The notes under the pieces are model-generated. The model was not told the origin of the DNA. It did not search any database and worked only from the letters and a program-made list of their open reading frames with translations. A program made the translations under genes and the position numbers. From Centroberyx gerrardi (Eukaryota > Chordata > Actinopteri > Beryciformes > Berycidae): a stretch of 64,000 nucleotides of DNA. Each line of letters opens with the position of its first letter. The stretch's first letter is position 1. The stretch is from the NCBI RefSeq assembly GCF_048128805.1, contig NC_136016.1:15988676-16052675 (forward strand). Reading direction: 5' to 3'. Shown in pieces: positions 1 to 12,900 of this stretch.

Positions 1-879
1 TTGGCGTTAATGGTCAGGGAGAGTGGGTCGGACGAGATGGACAGCCTTGCTCTTACCCTTGTTAATGACTCACTGGGGAGTTTGGGAAATGACCAAGTGC
101 TGCTGGATGTAGTGTGTGTGGTGCGTGTTCGCATGTGTGCCCGCTGTGTTCGCTGCATGAGAGATGTTCATGGTTTTCGTATGGCGGACAGAAGCAGAAG
201 CAGTCTGCAGAAAGGCAAAGTCGGAGGAGTGTGTTTCAGCTTGGGGATGGATAGTCTGTTCAACCTAGTGCTACTGTAGCCATATTGAAATCTAGTGCGC
301 TTTTACCCTCTCCCTCTGCCCTCGGGGTCCAACCATATCTTAGTGTCCAAGATCTCCCCATTGGCAGGGTATCAAGGCGTCCACAATATGTTTCTCCATC
401 TGCTACTACTGATGGAGGGAGCAATCTCAGGTTTGGAGGAGCGAGTTTGTTACTGGAGGGTTGCCATATTAAAAGGATTTGATTTGATACATAGACCAAA
501 TACATAATCGAAAACAATTCATGTATATTTGACCCCAGAAGATAGCACAAGAAAGTGTTACTTAAAACTCTTATTTCCATAGTTCTCAGCAGCCTTGTCT
601 TTTGGAAGACAAAATAACAGCAGCTTGACATACAACACAAAACATAATAAAAACACAATCAGAAGAAATACATGGCACTAGTCAAACCATCTTAATACTA
701 GCCACTTCTCAAATTGTCCCGGTACTTTGAGTTCATTTTTAAACATCACTTTGGTAGCACATTGGACATGAGCTGCAGAGCTGCAGAACTTTTCACAGTG
801 GGGATTATGCAGGACTTTGTTCAGCTGAGTCTGACAGGGAGTATTCTGGATTGTGAAAACTCCTCAAAGTCAAGCATCT

Positions 880-1320
880 GATATCTGATGTTATTTTGCA
901 TGGTTTGCATTCTATTTTTCAGTTTCTTCAATGTGCCACTACCAAGTTGAACTAGCGTAATCATACTGGTACTGAATGATAGCTTGCACCATTAGTTTCT
1001 TGGTTTGCTCTCTGATAAAACACCATTAATATGACAAACTTTAGACCTGCTGGTTAAATATGACTTAACCCAGTTCAACGTGACTTCATTAAAATCTATG
1101 TATTTCAGCTCAGTCATTCATATCTCATGGTTTACAGTATCAAAAGGTTTTTGCAGATTTAACATTACCATACCAGTACAGCACCCTGTCTCACACTATT
1201 TTGCTGTAGTGTACTAAGTATATAAGATACTGTATGTGTCACTGGAGAGTATCTTGTTCTGAAACCAGACTGAAATTCATACAGTGGCCTATGTTCTCTC
1301 AAGTACCTTTCTACTTGGTC
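880..1320 (-). mobile_element. Decayed LINE reverse-transcriptase fragment
   Basis: Read on the minus strand, broken frames resemble non-LTR reverse transcriptases: YEFQSGFR near 1285-1260, then LQKPFDTVNHEI and LNWVKSYL near 1160-1060, then a Tyr-Asp-Tyr-Ala-Ser motif and a KLKNRMQTMQN-like block near 990-890. The order QSGFR, AFDTVDH, SYL, DYASSAW is that of L2/Rex-like fish LINEs. Stops and shifts show that it is dead. The clade is not certain. Confidence 0.65.
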
Positions 1321-1984
1321 ATGAATTATATTGACTATAATTTCACTGTACTGTAATTGATTTGTGTCTCATTCTTGTCCAAGTTTGTTTGGCACCAAAC
1401 AAAAAATGTTATATTTACTTGAATCAATTTGAGCTACAAAAATAATATGAGACATTTGTACACTGGCATTTATTTTAGACTTTTCCTTTAATATTAATGA
1501 CAACCAAGACAAATTAAGGTAAATTCTATTAAATTTCACTGGAAAAGAACAGTTGATTCCATCCAGCTGAGTGGATGGGGAGATTGCACAATCCTGCAAC
1601 CTCAAGCACGTACTCTAACTCATCAGACTGGAAAGATGTGTTATGTGTTCTTTCATTCGTATGAAGTTTGTTCTCTCCAAGAAAACTTGGGAAGGACACA
1701 AGTGCACACAGGTTAATTAGGCACAGGTGTGTCAGTTCGACTGCCGGCTCTTTTCTACTCCCAACCAATGCTCCACCCCCGCCCTCCTTACCACACAGAT
1801 CACTGACTGTATTATGGGCTGTAACTATTCAAACCTGGGCATGTGATTGCACAGTCCTGTTTAAGATATGACAGTAAACTGTGAATGGGATTTTAAATGA
1901 CACACAAGGAAGAAGTGAGTATTATCAGCCAAAAAGAATAGGAGAGTTACAGCAATTTAAGAAATTTGACCTCATGGTGGTAAG

Positions 1985-2170
1985 GTTGCAGGGTGTTATA
2001 GTGGTTAGAGAGACCATCCCAAAATTGAAAGGTCACAGGTTCAATCCCATCAACAGCCAATATGCCCATAAAAAACTGCATGTTCTATAGCAAGACACTG
2101 AACCCTACTCCCTCATAATAAGTTACTCTGGATAACAGCATCAGTTTAATGTCTAAAATGTAAATTAATG
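1985..2170 (+). mobile_element. tRNA-derived SINE
   Basis: The 5' part has a tRNA-like A box (TATAGTGGTTAGAGA, about 1998-2012) and B box (GGTTCAATCC, about 2038-2047), the internal RNA polymerase III promoter of SINEs. The 3' part (AAGTTACTCTGGATAACAGCATC and a run of TAAATGTAAAT type) is the tail widespread in fish SINEs. It ends 80 bases before the ngfr exon acceptor at 2250. Confidence 0.6.
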
Positions 2171-2249
2171 TCATTGCAATATTGCTTTATTGTCTTATAT
2201 TCATAAAACTCACACAGAATTTCTCTCCTTGCCATTTTCTCCTTCGCAG

Positions 2250-2514
2250 TTCTGAATCCTCCCTCAGAGGTGTTTCCCTCTCCCTTCCCAGGGATGCCTT
2301 CCATCCCCTACGACGAATTCCCACCGGACGCCCCACCGGACGCCCCGCCGGACGGCACCACGGACGGCCCCACCGACAGCACCAGCACCACCACGACCGA
2401 CGGTGACTCCCCCAAGCTGATCTACCAGGGTCTGAACGATAAACTCATCCCCATCTACTGCTCCATCCTGGCGGCTGTGGTGGTCGGCCTCGTGGCCTTC
2501 ATCATCTTCAAGAG
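2250..2514 (+). CDS. ngfr: ngfr exon: extracellular stalk and transmembrane segment
   Basis: The acceptor is the cag ending at 2249 and the donor is gtgagg from 2515. The first two bases complete a split codon and the last two (AG) are completed by the next exon to Arg. The stalk is rich in Pro, Asp and Thr, with a short repeated PPDA/PPDG motif, suited to O-glycosylation. The membrane helix has a Cys near its start and the small-residue AxxxG pattern known from p75, where they support dimer contacts. The helix is followed by the basic stop-transfer FKR. Confidence 0.95.
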
Positions 2515-4718
2515 GTGAGGAAGGAAAAGAGGTGGAGCTGGACTAAACTATAAAACTAAACTAAACCAACTAAACTAGGGATGTGTGGAAGTGGACGGGA
2601 TGAGATTTTGAAAGCACATAGCCATTATTATAATGAGTTATACAGTATAAGGTATTTTTTGATAGCTTTAGAAAAAATAATGATCTTGTTGTCTGGAGGA
2701 TTATGTGTAAATCCATTTAGCCATGTATTTCTACAGCTAGGTCTGGTACAAGAATAAGGAAATTGGATTTTCTTTGCCAAATTAGATACAGTGGGATAAT
2801 AAGTGTGGTACAAAAAAAAGAAAAGTGAAATTCAACAGCTGAGGTCAAGTAACAAGGGATTTGAAAAACATTACAAATTTATATGAGCAAGCAAATCCAA
2901 TCTGATTTTGAATTTCAGCTGTTTCATATTTAATGAAATCATCTGTCACTTTTCTGGGTGAGAGCGCAGCCTTGCCCCGTTGTCCTGGGGATTGTAATAT
3001 TGCCTCAATTTGCCTGTTTTCCCTCTTTTCATACATTTGAAGTCCGTGCTCCTCTAAACGCTTACACACACTTCCCACTGTTTGTTACTTTAATATTGAA
3101 TGCGTGTTTATCCAACTCTGCTGTACTGCTAGGCCAGTGTTGCAGCTCAATTCATTCAAATACACGGGCTTCAAAACAGATCAGAACACAGTTGGGCAAA
3201 CATTCAAGCTGACAAGCAGCCTTTTAAATATTCAGCCACATAACTTCCTCATTGAATAGCATTACTTTGACCCACTTTACCGTATGAAGAGAGTTTAGAG
3301 GTATGCCTGTCACTACTCTAATTATTTGAATAGAAAAATCCTAAGGATGTATTGGCAAAAACTTGCAAAGAAACAAACAAACAAAAAAAAACCAAGCCAA
3401 GACTTTACCTTAGTACTTTACTTTACTTTACTTTACTCAGTTATCCCATATTTCTATTAATGGCAACATGGCTAATGTTCAGTAAAAGTCTTCGTCAGGG
3501 CCTTGATTTTATTGTGACTATAATTCTTGGCAGAGCACCCAGCCAGAACAATATATGAAGAGACGCACCTACCATGTATTCTTTACTAATCCTAAGGATG
3601 TATTTCAAAATCTTGGTTGTTTTTAAAAAACTCTGGGTGTGGGCAAGAAGCTAAAAGGTCGAAAGTTGAAGTCCTCACACAGGTTTTATTCATTTGTTTT
3701 GCTGCACTACAAAGGCGGGCTGCGCTGAAAGTTAAACTTATAAACCAAGGTTGAATGGATGTTTTGTCTGCTCGGTTAAAAGTTGCTACGGACAACTTTT
3801 TGCCATCTATTGACATCCAAACTGGCAGATATGAAATAGAAGACAGATTGGTTCTAGATTGAATTACTTTAAAGACATCGGGTGCAGATTGCAATCAGCT
3901 CTGTGGATTAGGAAGTGACTGCTGAGAGTTTTTTGCCAGCTACCAAAGAAAGGTGTGGGTTTCCAGTCTGTGCAAACACGCATCCGCTAACCTGTGATGT
4001 GATACTCGGATCACAGACCCTGATCGATCAGATGTGATCATTTGGTTTTTGGATTTGGAGTTTTGAACTTGTATATTGTCTTACACCCTTGTGAATACAT
4101 TCTATATAAGTAAGATTGGTACTGCCCCATAGCACAAAATAACCATCAGCAGAGGTTTGATAGCTTGGTTGATCAATACCAATGACTCACTGAATACTTT
4201 GCCAGCTGCTGAGATTTCTGGCTTTCAGAACTCACTTTCCGTCTTTCTGTGCCAGACGTGTGTAGGTGGAGATTAACTCTGTCAATGTTGCTGCAATTCC
4301 TACTGGTCTCTAATACAGGTTGATAAAAGTCATAATGTCCCTTAGTTAAATACTTACGCAGAATTATCGTGTATGCAATATTTTTCCATAATAGGCAGGC
4401 TGATACATTTGGATAAAGCCATTGTTAAGTGTTTCCTAATGTTTTCATCCAACTTAATGGTCATCGTTGGTACTCAAGATGTCCCACTCTTTGCCTAATT
4501 GACAAATAGGGGTGTTCATTGCAGGTGGAACAGCTGTAAGCAGAATAAGCAAGGAGCCAACAACTGCACCGCCAACCAGAACCAGACACCATCACCCGAG
4601 GGAGAGAAGCTGCACAGCGACAGTGGCATTTCTGTGGACAGCCAAAGCCTGCAGGAGCAACAGGGCCAGACTCAGGCACAGACAGGTAACACTAACACAC
4701 ACTACACACATTAACACA

Positions 4719-4763
<45 letters not shown>

Positions 4764-6034
4764 AATAACAGGGCAATGGTGTGTCTTACTGTAATGCAGC
4801 AGAAGCCACTCCCTCAATGCCAAGAAATACAGTGTTATGCACCACGTCAGTTGTATCATCATAGACTTAAACAGTTATTGAGGCGTGTTATTGTCACGCC
4901 AAAACACAAAAGAAAGGCTCTAGAAAGGCTCAGTGGTTGCTCAAAAGGGGGAATTGAAACTGAATTCCTCTCTTAATTTATTAGAGTTTAGATTTTGGTC
5001 TAAACCAAGGTCTGAGGCTACCACAAACAAGTGTGATGGATAGCTAACCTGATTTTTGGGTTGCTGTGTACACATTAGCAGCACCCTGAAGAGTCCCACC
5101 GTGTCGGCTGAAAGGAAAGAATTTCCCCTCAGGAATGAGCCGTCTGGTGGCTTCGTCAACTCCACTTTGCATACGACCTCTCAAGCCTACTGTAGCAAAT
5201 CAGCAAGCAAGGGTAACAACTCTGACAGCGCTACAACGTGTGTTTTCTGGCAGCGCTCGCTCCTGGCGGTTTGGAGTCCTGCCCTGACAAACCAGTTTGA
5301 GAGAATTTAGGACTTTTAAAACCACATGCTTGGCCCAGCTAGTGGCAAGGAAAAGAAAACATAATGTCAAACTGTATGAGGAGGAATTAGTTGTCAGACA
5401 GAACATACATGCCTCATACAGTACTGAGTTTCTGTAGGTGGCGCTCTTTTCTTTGTCTATTCAGCCATGGTGGCTATCGCTGCTCATGCTAACCTAATCC
5501 TTTAATTGAATAAAGTCAGTCAGTGGTGGATGATTCATGGTCCTCACCTTTTGTCAAAAATAAATATAATTACTCCAAGATTAAATTGAGAAGCTGGCAT
5601 TTTTTCAGTATTTTGTCAAGCCTTAAATCAACAAATGAATAAGATGAGATGAACATTTTTTTTACATCTTTTTTTTTTTCCCCCCTGCAGTCGTCACCAT
5701 GGACGAAGAGCCTTGTCTGCTCCTCCCTCTCCACACCAGAGAGGAGGTAGAGAAGCTGCTGTACCGGGGCTGCGACGGAGACGACCCCAGCCACATGGAG
5801 GACAGCGACTGGTGCAACCTGGCGGGCCTGCTGGGGTACGAGGAGGAGCGGATCGCCACCTTCCGGCAGGAGGAGCATCCCGTCTGCGCGCTGCTGTCCG
5901 ACTGGGCGAGCCAGGACTGCGCCAGCATGGACACGCTGTGCACGGCGCTGCGCAAGATCAACCGAGACGACATCGCCCAGAGCCTGGTGCTCAGCCTCGG
6001 CGCTGCCAAGCCCACCGCCACATCCGTCGTGTGA
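2250..6034 (+). CDS. ngfr: p75 neurotrophin receptor, 3' half (three last coding exons)
   Basis: Low-affinity neurotrophin receptor (TNFR superfamily 16), a single-pass membrane protein that binds neurotrophins and signals through a cytoplasmic death domain. Coding exons are 2250-2514, 4525-4685 and 5691-6034; splice sites are AG/GT and the split codons join in phase, giving about 255 residues. In order: Pro/Asp/Thr-rich stalk, a membrane segment whose core (IYCSILAAVVVGLVAF) is nearly identical to mammalian p75 including its Cys, the juxtamembrane run WNSCKQNKQGAN, the conserved block KLHSDSGISVDSQSL, and a death domain ending in SVV (human SPV). The four cysteine-rich ligand-binding repeats are not in the first 2.2 kb and must lie upstream. 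Teleosts can carry two copies (ngfra, ngfrb); I cannot tell which this is. Confidence 0.95.
2515..4524. other. ngfr intron
   Basis: A 2.0 kb intron between the membrane exon and the linker exon. It is AT-rich with no recognisable gene. A short ACTTT tandem repeat lies at about 3414-3436. Confidence 0.7.
4525..4685 (+). CDS. ngfr: ngfr exon: juxtamembrane linker
   Basis: The acceptor is gcag at 4521-4524 and the donor is gtaac from 4686. The exon encodes the start of the cytoplasmic tail (RWNSCKQNKQGAN, the palmitoylated-Cys and Chopper region of mammalian p75), then EGEKLHSDSGISVDSQSL, then a Gln-rich run. The first base completes the Arg codon and the last base G starts a Val codon completed by the death-domain exon. 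A CA microsatellite begins 35 bases after the donor. Confidence 0.94.
4686..5690. other. ngfr intron with CA microsatellite
   Basis: A 1.0 kb intron before the death-domain exon. A CA repeat runs from about 4721 to 4758 and a long T/C tract precedes the 3' splice site. I see nothing else in it. Confidence 0.75.
4721..4758. repeat. (CA)n microsatellite
   Basis: About 19 perfect CA units in the ngfr intron, starting 35 bases after the 5' splice site. Confidence 0.95.
5691..6034 (+). CDS. ngfr: ngfr terminal coding exon: death domain and stop
   Basis: The acceptor is a long pyrimidine tract ending ctgcag at 5690. The exon encodes a short acidic linker and the death domain (from REEVEKLL through WCNLAGLLGY and PVCALLSDWA to INRDDIAQSL), then a tail ending Ser-Val-Val before TGA at 6032-6034. 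The mammalian linker motif GQALKGDGGLYSSLP is not recognisable here; its place is taken by a short acidic stretch (VVTMDEEP). The exon is much more GC-rich than the surrounding DNA, as expected for coding sequence. Confidence 0.95.
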
Positions 6035-6468
6035 TTTAGGCTTTAACGATGAGGGAGCCTCTAGACCCTTAACTTTAAAATATTCTTTAATTGCCTCACT
6101 CCAGATAATTCATGTTAGAACCGCTTGATTCATTAAGCTATTCCCTCATGAAGCCAGCAATTCCACTGATGATCAAATACACTGATTCCAATCGAATCAT
6201 TTGATCTTTAAGCAAGGGATAATACTAGGACATGTCAGAAATTAGACAAAGCCAATGACTATCAGCTCATCTAATCAGATCAATGCCAAAACCCTTCTCT
6301 CAAGATTGTAACTATCAGGATGTGATCATAATCATCGGTTTCCATATTTCAAAATTCACACCATGACAAAAGACAATATCTCTACCAACTCCACCCCTTC
6401 AGGTCTAAAATGGCCGTATAATCATTCCATTGTGAGCCTGGATATTCGCCTGTCTTTCCAACATGCCC

Positions 6469-6494
6469 ACACACACACACACACACACACACAC
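6469..6494. repeat. (CA)n microsatellite
   Basis: A run of about 13 CA units within the candidate ngfr 3' UTR. Confidence 0.9.
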
Positions 6495-9081
6495 CACTCT
6501 CTGACTCGCACAGTATGAACCCTGAAGTAGCAATGGGATAAAAAAAAAACTGACTGGGAGTGTGTTCTGTTTCAACCGAATTTACAGTGGATCCCTGGCT
6601 CTTTTATTCTGACACCTTGTTTCTTTGCTTCACCATTCCTCAAGTCTCAAAACATGCATAGTGTTGCTCTTACTTACAGTGTAGCATTCATAAACCAGTG
6701 TTGTATCTCTACATTTTACTTTTCTGATCTATGCTACCAAAGAAACGTCAACTTCTCAAGACAATTACCTGAGGAGGGGCATTATTTACATGCCATATTA
6801 TTATAAGACTTTTTTGAAGTTGACAAATGGCTTGTGCCTGCTACTACAACTACCGGATGTGATCTTACTCTGAACCTGGACCCGGATCTTTACAAACATG
6901 ACTGCCTGAGCAAGGATGTTTGAACCTGTTCTCCTTCAGCGAAATTTGAACTTAAATCCAGCTGTTTGCCATTATTTTAAACAATTCCTTATAGTACATT
7001 TAAGACTTTAAGCTGATGAATGGGGGGTTCAGTGTTTTGCTCAACAACAATGTGACAGGACACTTGGCTATTGATGAACACGCATTAGCTGTTGCAGGGA
7101 TTTAACCTCAAGTCCAGCTGTTCAACATTGTCTTAAATGATTCCTGCAGACTTTTCCTTTTTCCGACAAGTGCTATATAAGAACTGCTGGCTGGACTTTG
7201 CCAGCTAGGTGGTCTGTGGGGCAAATCACCGACTGAGGCAACATGACTCCATCCTATGTGCTCAGGCCTATCTGCATAACACAGGAGCTCCCACACAGGC
7301 CCTTTACACTGACCCAGATAGCAAAGGACATGGAATTCAAAACTCACCCAGTAACAAACAACGTACCTGTACATAGGCAGACAAGTGCACATGTATACAC
7401 ACATACATGCACACACACACACACACAGAGGTATGTAACCATGCATGTATGTACTGTACACAGGTATACACACGCACATCAGTATGCATTAACACTCTCT
7501 TGTTCATACTAGGAGAAATTTGACTCAAGGAATATCCTGCCATATATCGAGCACTCTTATGAGGGACCATATACTGTTTAATCTCATGGTTAATAGCCAA
7601 TGTAAAGGTAACTGTGTGTCTTTCAGAAATGTTGAAATCTATGTCAAACATCATATGATTTGCGATGTGTGTTATGGATGGTGAAATGCTACCTTAACAG
7701 TAAACGAAACAGCATGTAGAAACTAACAACTCATACTCAACCAGTGCACAAATACCGTGTCAAAATGCACATGGACATACAGTTGAACAGAATGGTCAGG
7801 ATGCAAAACAAAAATCCAGGGTTTTCTATCTTTTTTGCTTCATTTCTCAGGGTATCTTGAGTGACTGTGTTACTACATTACTTTACATCGTGCCCTCTTA
7901 ATTAATTGAAGCGCGAACAATCGTGATAATTGAGGAATCTTGTCTTCGAGAGCGCGTGTTTATCCAAAGCGGTGATTCTTGCGACTGACAATCCTTCAAA
8001 CAGGTGAATGAGAGAGGGAAGCAGGTCAGAGAAAAAGTAAAGGGTGTCTAGTTTCCTCATTGTTCGCAACAATGACCTCTGAATAAAAGGCAAGTCGTTG
8101 GAGACATAAGTCAAGGGATGTGGGATGAATTCAGACCAAGGGAAAGAGGAAAAGAGCACATCTGAAATTCAAAGGTTCGGCTTACTCAAATGTTAAAGTG
8201 ATACTTAAAACTCGTTTAAGCAAAAGCATGCATTCCCCTATTCATTGCTAAACGTGCTTTGTTACATTGTCTTGTGTTGCACATATTTGGGTTAAATTGT
8301 CAAAGCATGTTTGTTCAACATTATTATTATGATAGCATTATTATATCACGCCATCTAAAGAAAAGGACCACATTTCCCCCCTAGCACTCATTCACATTTT
8401 ACATTATTCCTTTTTTTTTCACAATGTCTGCTTCATGGGAAAACATTTGAAGGAGGAAATATTTTTTTATGTTGAACTAACTACAGTATGTCACCAAGTC
8501 TATCTGGTACTGTTGAGTACAGTCTGTACATTGTTATTAACCACTAGCCTGCTGTGATTTGTGCAGTAGTGTTACTATGAATGAAGGTATTCTCACTCTA
8601 CTCTTTAAGGGTTGATATTTTTATTTCCTCATAACAATTGTAAACGGTATTATTCTTTGTCTCTTTTTGTCCTGCTAAGTTAGATTGTAGCATTTAAGTA
8701 TGTAAGTAATGTATCTATTCTGCATCACAAGTGCCTGGGAACTACTTCAGGTGTCCGCTGATGATGTTTATTTTTGTTTTTAGTTGGGTTTTTTTAAAGT
8801 ATGTCTTCTGTAGTTGTTTTTGTATTATTTGTTAATAATTTGTCATTTTATAGTTGTGATTTTAGTTAAAGCCTGGAAGGCTTACTGTACAAAATCTATG
8901 TGAATGGGACTTTCTTACAATATAAATGCTGCCCCGGTTTAAAAAAGGTTAGGAGGGTAAATGGAAGGGAGGTGCCTTGCTGAGGTACTTGGTGCAATTA
9001 ACAAATTATTCACAATAGTGTCAGGTGTACTGATAGATGTGGGCCATTTAGAAGGTGGGACATGCACAGGGAATCGCCTTT

Positions 9082-9191
9082 AAGACGACTCAGAACTGGG
9101 AAGGCTCTCATCTTTATCCAGTCTTGAACTGAAGGAGATCAGTGTTGCAGGGTCAAGACTTGGAAGTGACATCCAAGTTCTGAGTTGTCTT
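9082..9191. repeat. Imperfect hairpin (inverted repeat)
   Basis: The outer arms AAGACGACTCAGAACT (9082-9097) and AGTTCTGAGTTGTCTT (9176-9191) are complementary except for one base. An inner pair (TCCAGTCTTGAAC near 9117 and GTCAAGACTTGGA near 9152) continues the stem. An AATAAA lies directly after it. It could be a small foldback MITE or an RNA stem near a transcript end. Confidence 0.55.
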
Positions 9192-9964
9192 GAATAAATG
9201 GAAAATTGCACCAGCGAGATGTTATGTCACTAACCTGTGAGGGAAAGCTCTTTGGGTTGGACCTGATGAACTACTGTGACTACAAACAGAAACGATCTAA
9301 ATGTCCAAATTTGCATCTCCTCTGGATTTGACACATCGGGCTTCATCTCCATTTTGCTTCTTGATACTAAGATATTTTGGTTTAATGGATGTGTTCAATA
9401 TTAGCCATCACCATATAATGACCTTTCCTCAACCTGAACATATTGTTATATGTTACCTGGGCCAAAGTGAAACTCTCTCCAACTGCTAAGCCCCTTGTTT
9501 ATTGTAATGTAGACAAAGCTATCCTCAGAGTTAGTCTCCCTGACAGAAACTGTGACTGAAAACAGAGGTTTTTCCTTGGACAGTATTTGCTTAGTGTGAT
9601 AGAGATCAGAGATTTAGTAAAGCTGACAAGACATTGACTAACTTGTAGAGTAAACCCAATTGAAGGTGACTTCAATGTCCTGACATTGCACTTGAAAGTA
9701 ACCAAGTACAGTAATCATACAAGGAGGAGAAGGGGGGTCTGAGGGAAAATTGGAGGACGAGGATGGAAAACACTGTGTATATCATACAGCCCTGGTAATG
9801 TAGCTCATAGTGACAAGACTGACTGTGCACCAGGACTGAACTGTACAGAGCTGAGAAATACTGAATGTTCCTTGTATTTACTAATACATATACTGTATTA
9901 TACTTAATGTGAATTTGCAAAATTCCTACATCAGATAAGCAGCAAAATCAATAAGATAAATAAA

Positions 9965-12900
9965 GCTCTTCAATCCACTCATCCTCTGTATGGTATGTAT
10001 TGATCACACGCCCATACTGATGTACACACAGAAACGCACTTAAAGTGATGTTGAAGTTTGGTAGTACCAAGTTTAGCTTACTGGCCATGATGTAACCACC
10101 AATTCTCTATTCACTGCCATTGTATGCCACTGAAAAAAGGTTAAAAAAAAAAAAAGTGAGAGACTTTTATATATTGGCAGAATCTGCTTTGTCAAAGTCC
10201 TGTCTCCTACTTTTTTTTCCACCTATTTACAATTATTGGTAAACTTATTATTTTCTTCGTTCCATTGGCATACATTTTCTCTGATGTTACACTTGCTGAA
10301 ATTGAAAGGTTTAATAAACATAAAGAAAGCGATTCACTTAACCACAATTGATCAGCAGGACTAGTTTTTTTATATATTGTCAGAATCTGCTTTGTTCGTG
10401 TTAGTTTATGTGCTAGAAGTGTGATTTTGAGACCTGTTCCTCCATACAATTCTCTAATCGCCTCTACCAGAGCAACAGATAACAGAGAATCACAGATTTT
10501 TATATCATGGCCAGCAAGCTACACAACCCAAGGTACTACCAAAGTTCAACATGACTTGTTTGTAAACTTGCATACACAGGAACATGCACATAAACACTCA
10601 ACCTTACACACACAAACACACACACACACACTGTTAACTGTGGTTTGATCTTGAAACAGCCCTGGATTCTTAGGCATTTTGTCCTTGGGATGAAGAAGGT
10701 CTGGGCATTTTCCTGCAAAGCTACTGAAGTCCTTCTGACATGCAACCCAAGCCAAATGAGACAGACTGATTACTGGAGGCTGCAAAAGTTGGAGCGCAGG
10801 GAGGAGTGGAAGACCAAAGGGGGGCTGGAAGGGGGGAAAGTGATGGACTAGTTCCCCCCTGGCTGCATGAATTATGGCATTGCATATGGCTAGTGTGTGA
10901 TAATGGCAACACAGTACTATCATAACAGAGACAAACGACCTGTCAACACAATTAGACCTATTCTGCTGAGTGATATGACTAGGTAATGATGCGTGAAACG
11001 ACACATGCTAGCACATTGGCCCCCACTGGTTTCACATTTTTATGGTGCTTTGGGCTTAAGTGAGTTGTAATACTATAGGTGTGAACATATTCAGTTGTGG
11101 GTTATTATCCCTTATGGTGAAATGACAGTGAAAAGTTATGGTAAGTTTAGTTTTTTTAACTAAAAGGGTAAATCAGGATATTTTAGATTGACATACTGTA
11201 TTTGTGCCACTGATGAAAACCACCCAACCTGTGCAAAATTACCCTGCTACAGGCAAGACGAACTTTCTGGGAAAACCTGCATTCCCTAACTTCACAATAA
11301 TTCATTTTTATCAGCTCTGCTCTTCTACATTCCCAATTCTATCACTCTTGATCTGGGGTTGGCAAAGTGCTTGACCTGCATACTTCCTCGCTCCAGCCTC
11401 ACCTGTTCTCAGCTTATTCTGATCAGAAGTGGCGTCAACTGGCCTCCCAGCTCTGAGCCGGTCCTAAAACCCTATCAGGTTCTGAGTTCCCCATGGTTCA
11501 AATGGAAAACACATTCCCCCCACTAACTGCTCCTAACCTCCAGTGCGTCGTTAGGGAGGAATGTTTGATGTGTGAAGGGAACCATGTGTACAGGAGTGAC
11601 ATGTGGTGGTGAAAGAGGATAGGGCATGTAAGGTTCGCTGACCGTTTGGTTTTTTGGCTTCGAGTTGAAGAGACTCTCGTCTTCGCTGAGCCACTGTGGT
11701 CGTAAACTCTGTCGGGCTTAAGTGTTTTGTTTACAGGGAGTTCACATCGTCTCCAACACTGAAACAAAACCTACCAAACTGTCAAACTGGATGCACTATA
11801 TTTAGAGATATTGAATGATGATTAAAGTCAATTGTGACCAGGTTTACGACATGTTACGCTCAATTTACTGACTCAGCTTCACTCAGTGTGGTCTCAGAAT
11901 AACATGTTTATTTACTCTACAAATCACCACTCGGGTAAAGTGAGAAAGTGGAAACAGTGGACTCCCTCAGGAATATCCAGAAATGTGAGGTTATGCCATG
12001 AAAAGACCTTTCCACAGGTCCAGTACCAAATAAATCTCTGGAGGTCCATCCTTCAGAGATGAGTTAACATAATGACACCAAGGCTCATTCACTCTAAAGG
12101 CCTCGTTTCTGCAGGTTGGTGTTTAATTAGACACCATGGAGGTAATTCAACCCCCCATTCAGCCCTTACAACAGCAGATCTTAGATGCTAAACAATTCAA
12201 AGCTGTGCAGTTTTTCTGCTGATCCAGAAATAGTGGGAAATGATGCAAGAACTTTTCCCCATGGTAAAGAATGACACAGCTGAAAAGTCAAATTCTATGT
12301 GATTTCTAAATTTATGCATCATACTTGTCTGATAACCAGATTTAAAAACTTGTTAAAGGACATTTCATATACTTTTGAGTTTGCTGTTTGACTGCCTATG
12401 CACAGTAGGTTTTCAAAAGTATGTTGACACATTTTTAAACTCCATTTCAAACCATGAAAATGAAAAATAGACAGTTTTACTTTATGATAATGTCACTCTA
12501 TGATCTACTATGATAATGACCACTATAATAACACAACTTTTAGTGTTCCTTTGGATACAGCACAATAATGTCAAAACAGATACTTCAAAGCTCAAGGCAG
12601 GTATTAGACTTCTGAAGATAGATAAAAGTCTGTTATTCTACTGTTAAAATTATGATAAATATAATTTATCACACACTATGTCTTAACTTTTAGTGTTGGT
12701 ACTCACAATTAATTATTTTTGCATTGCTGAGAAGTTGTACAAATGTGTCAGAATATAATTTACATGACATAAATCCCAGCCTTTAAAGTTTGACCAATTT
12801 AATAGATCTTGTAGAACTACATTTAGGCTCAAATCCAGTCCCAGCATTGCCTAGACAAGAGAACAGCCTAAAACACTTCTCCCAATCTTCTAACCTCCAT

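Larger units (their letters stand above)
1..2249. other. ngfr intron (upstream part) with LINE and SINE debris
   Basis: No ngfr cysteine-rich exon is visible here. The stretch holds a decayed minus-strand LINE (about 880-1320) and a tRNA-derived SINE (about 1985-2170), both listed separately. Otherwise it is AT-rich, unremarkable intron sequence. Short open frames in it show no similarity I recognise. Confidence 0.6.
6035..9964 (+). other. ngfr: Candidate ngfr 3' UTR and downstream flank
   Basis: No gene-like open frame follows the ngfr stop for several kb. Mammalian NGFR has a 3' UTR of about 2 kb, so part of this stretch is probably transcribed. Possible polyadenylation signals are AATAAA at about 9193-9198 and 9959-9964, plus weaker variants near 8925. 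Which is used cannot be decided from sequence alone. The stretch holds CA repeats at about 6469-6494 and 7403-7427, SINE-like debris near 7030-7110 and a hairpin at 9082-9191. Confidence 0.4.

Noticed and set aside
1..279. Open frame of 92 residues at the left edge, as a possible ngfr exon
   Set aside because: It lacks the cysteine spacing of p75 repeats and has no splice signals in the right phase.
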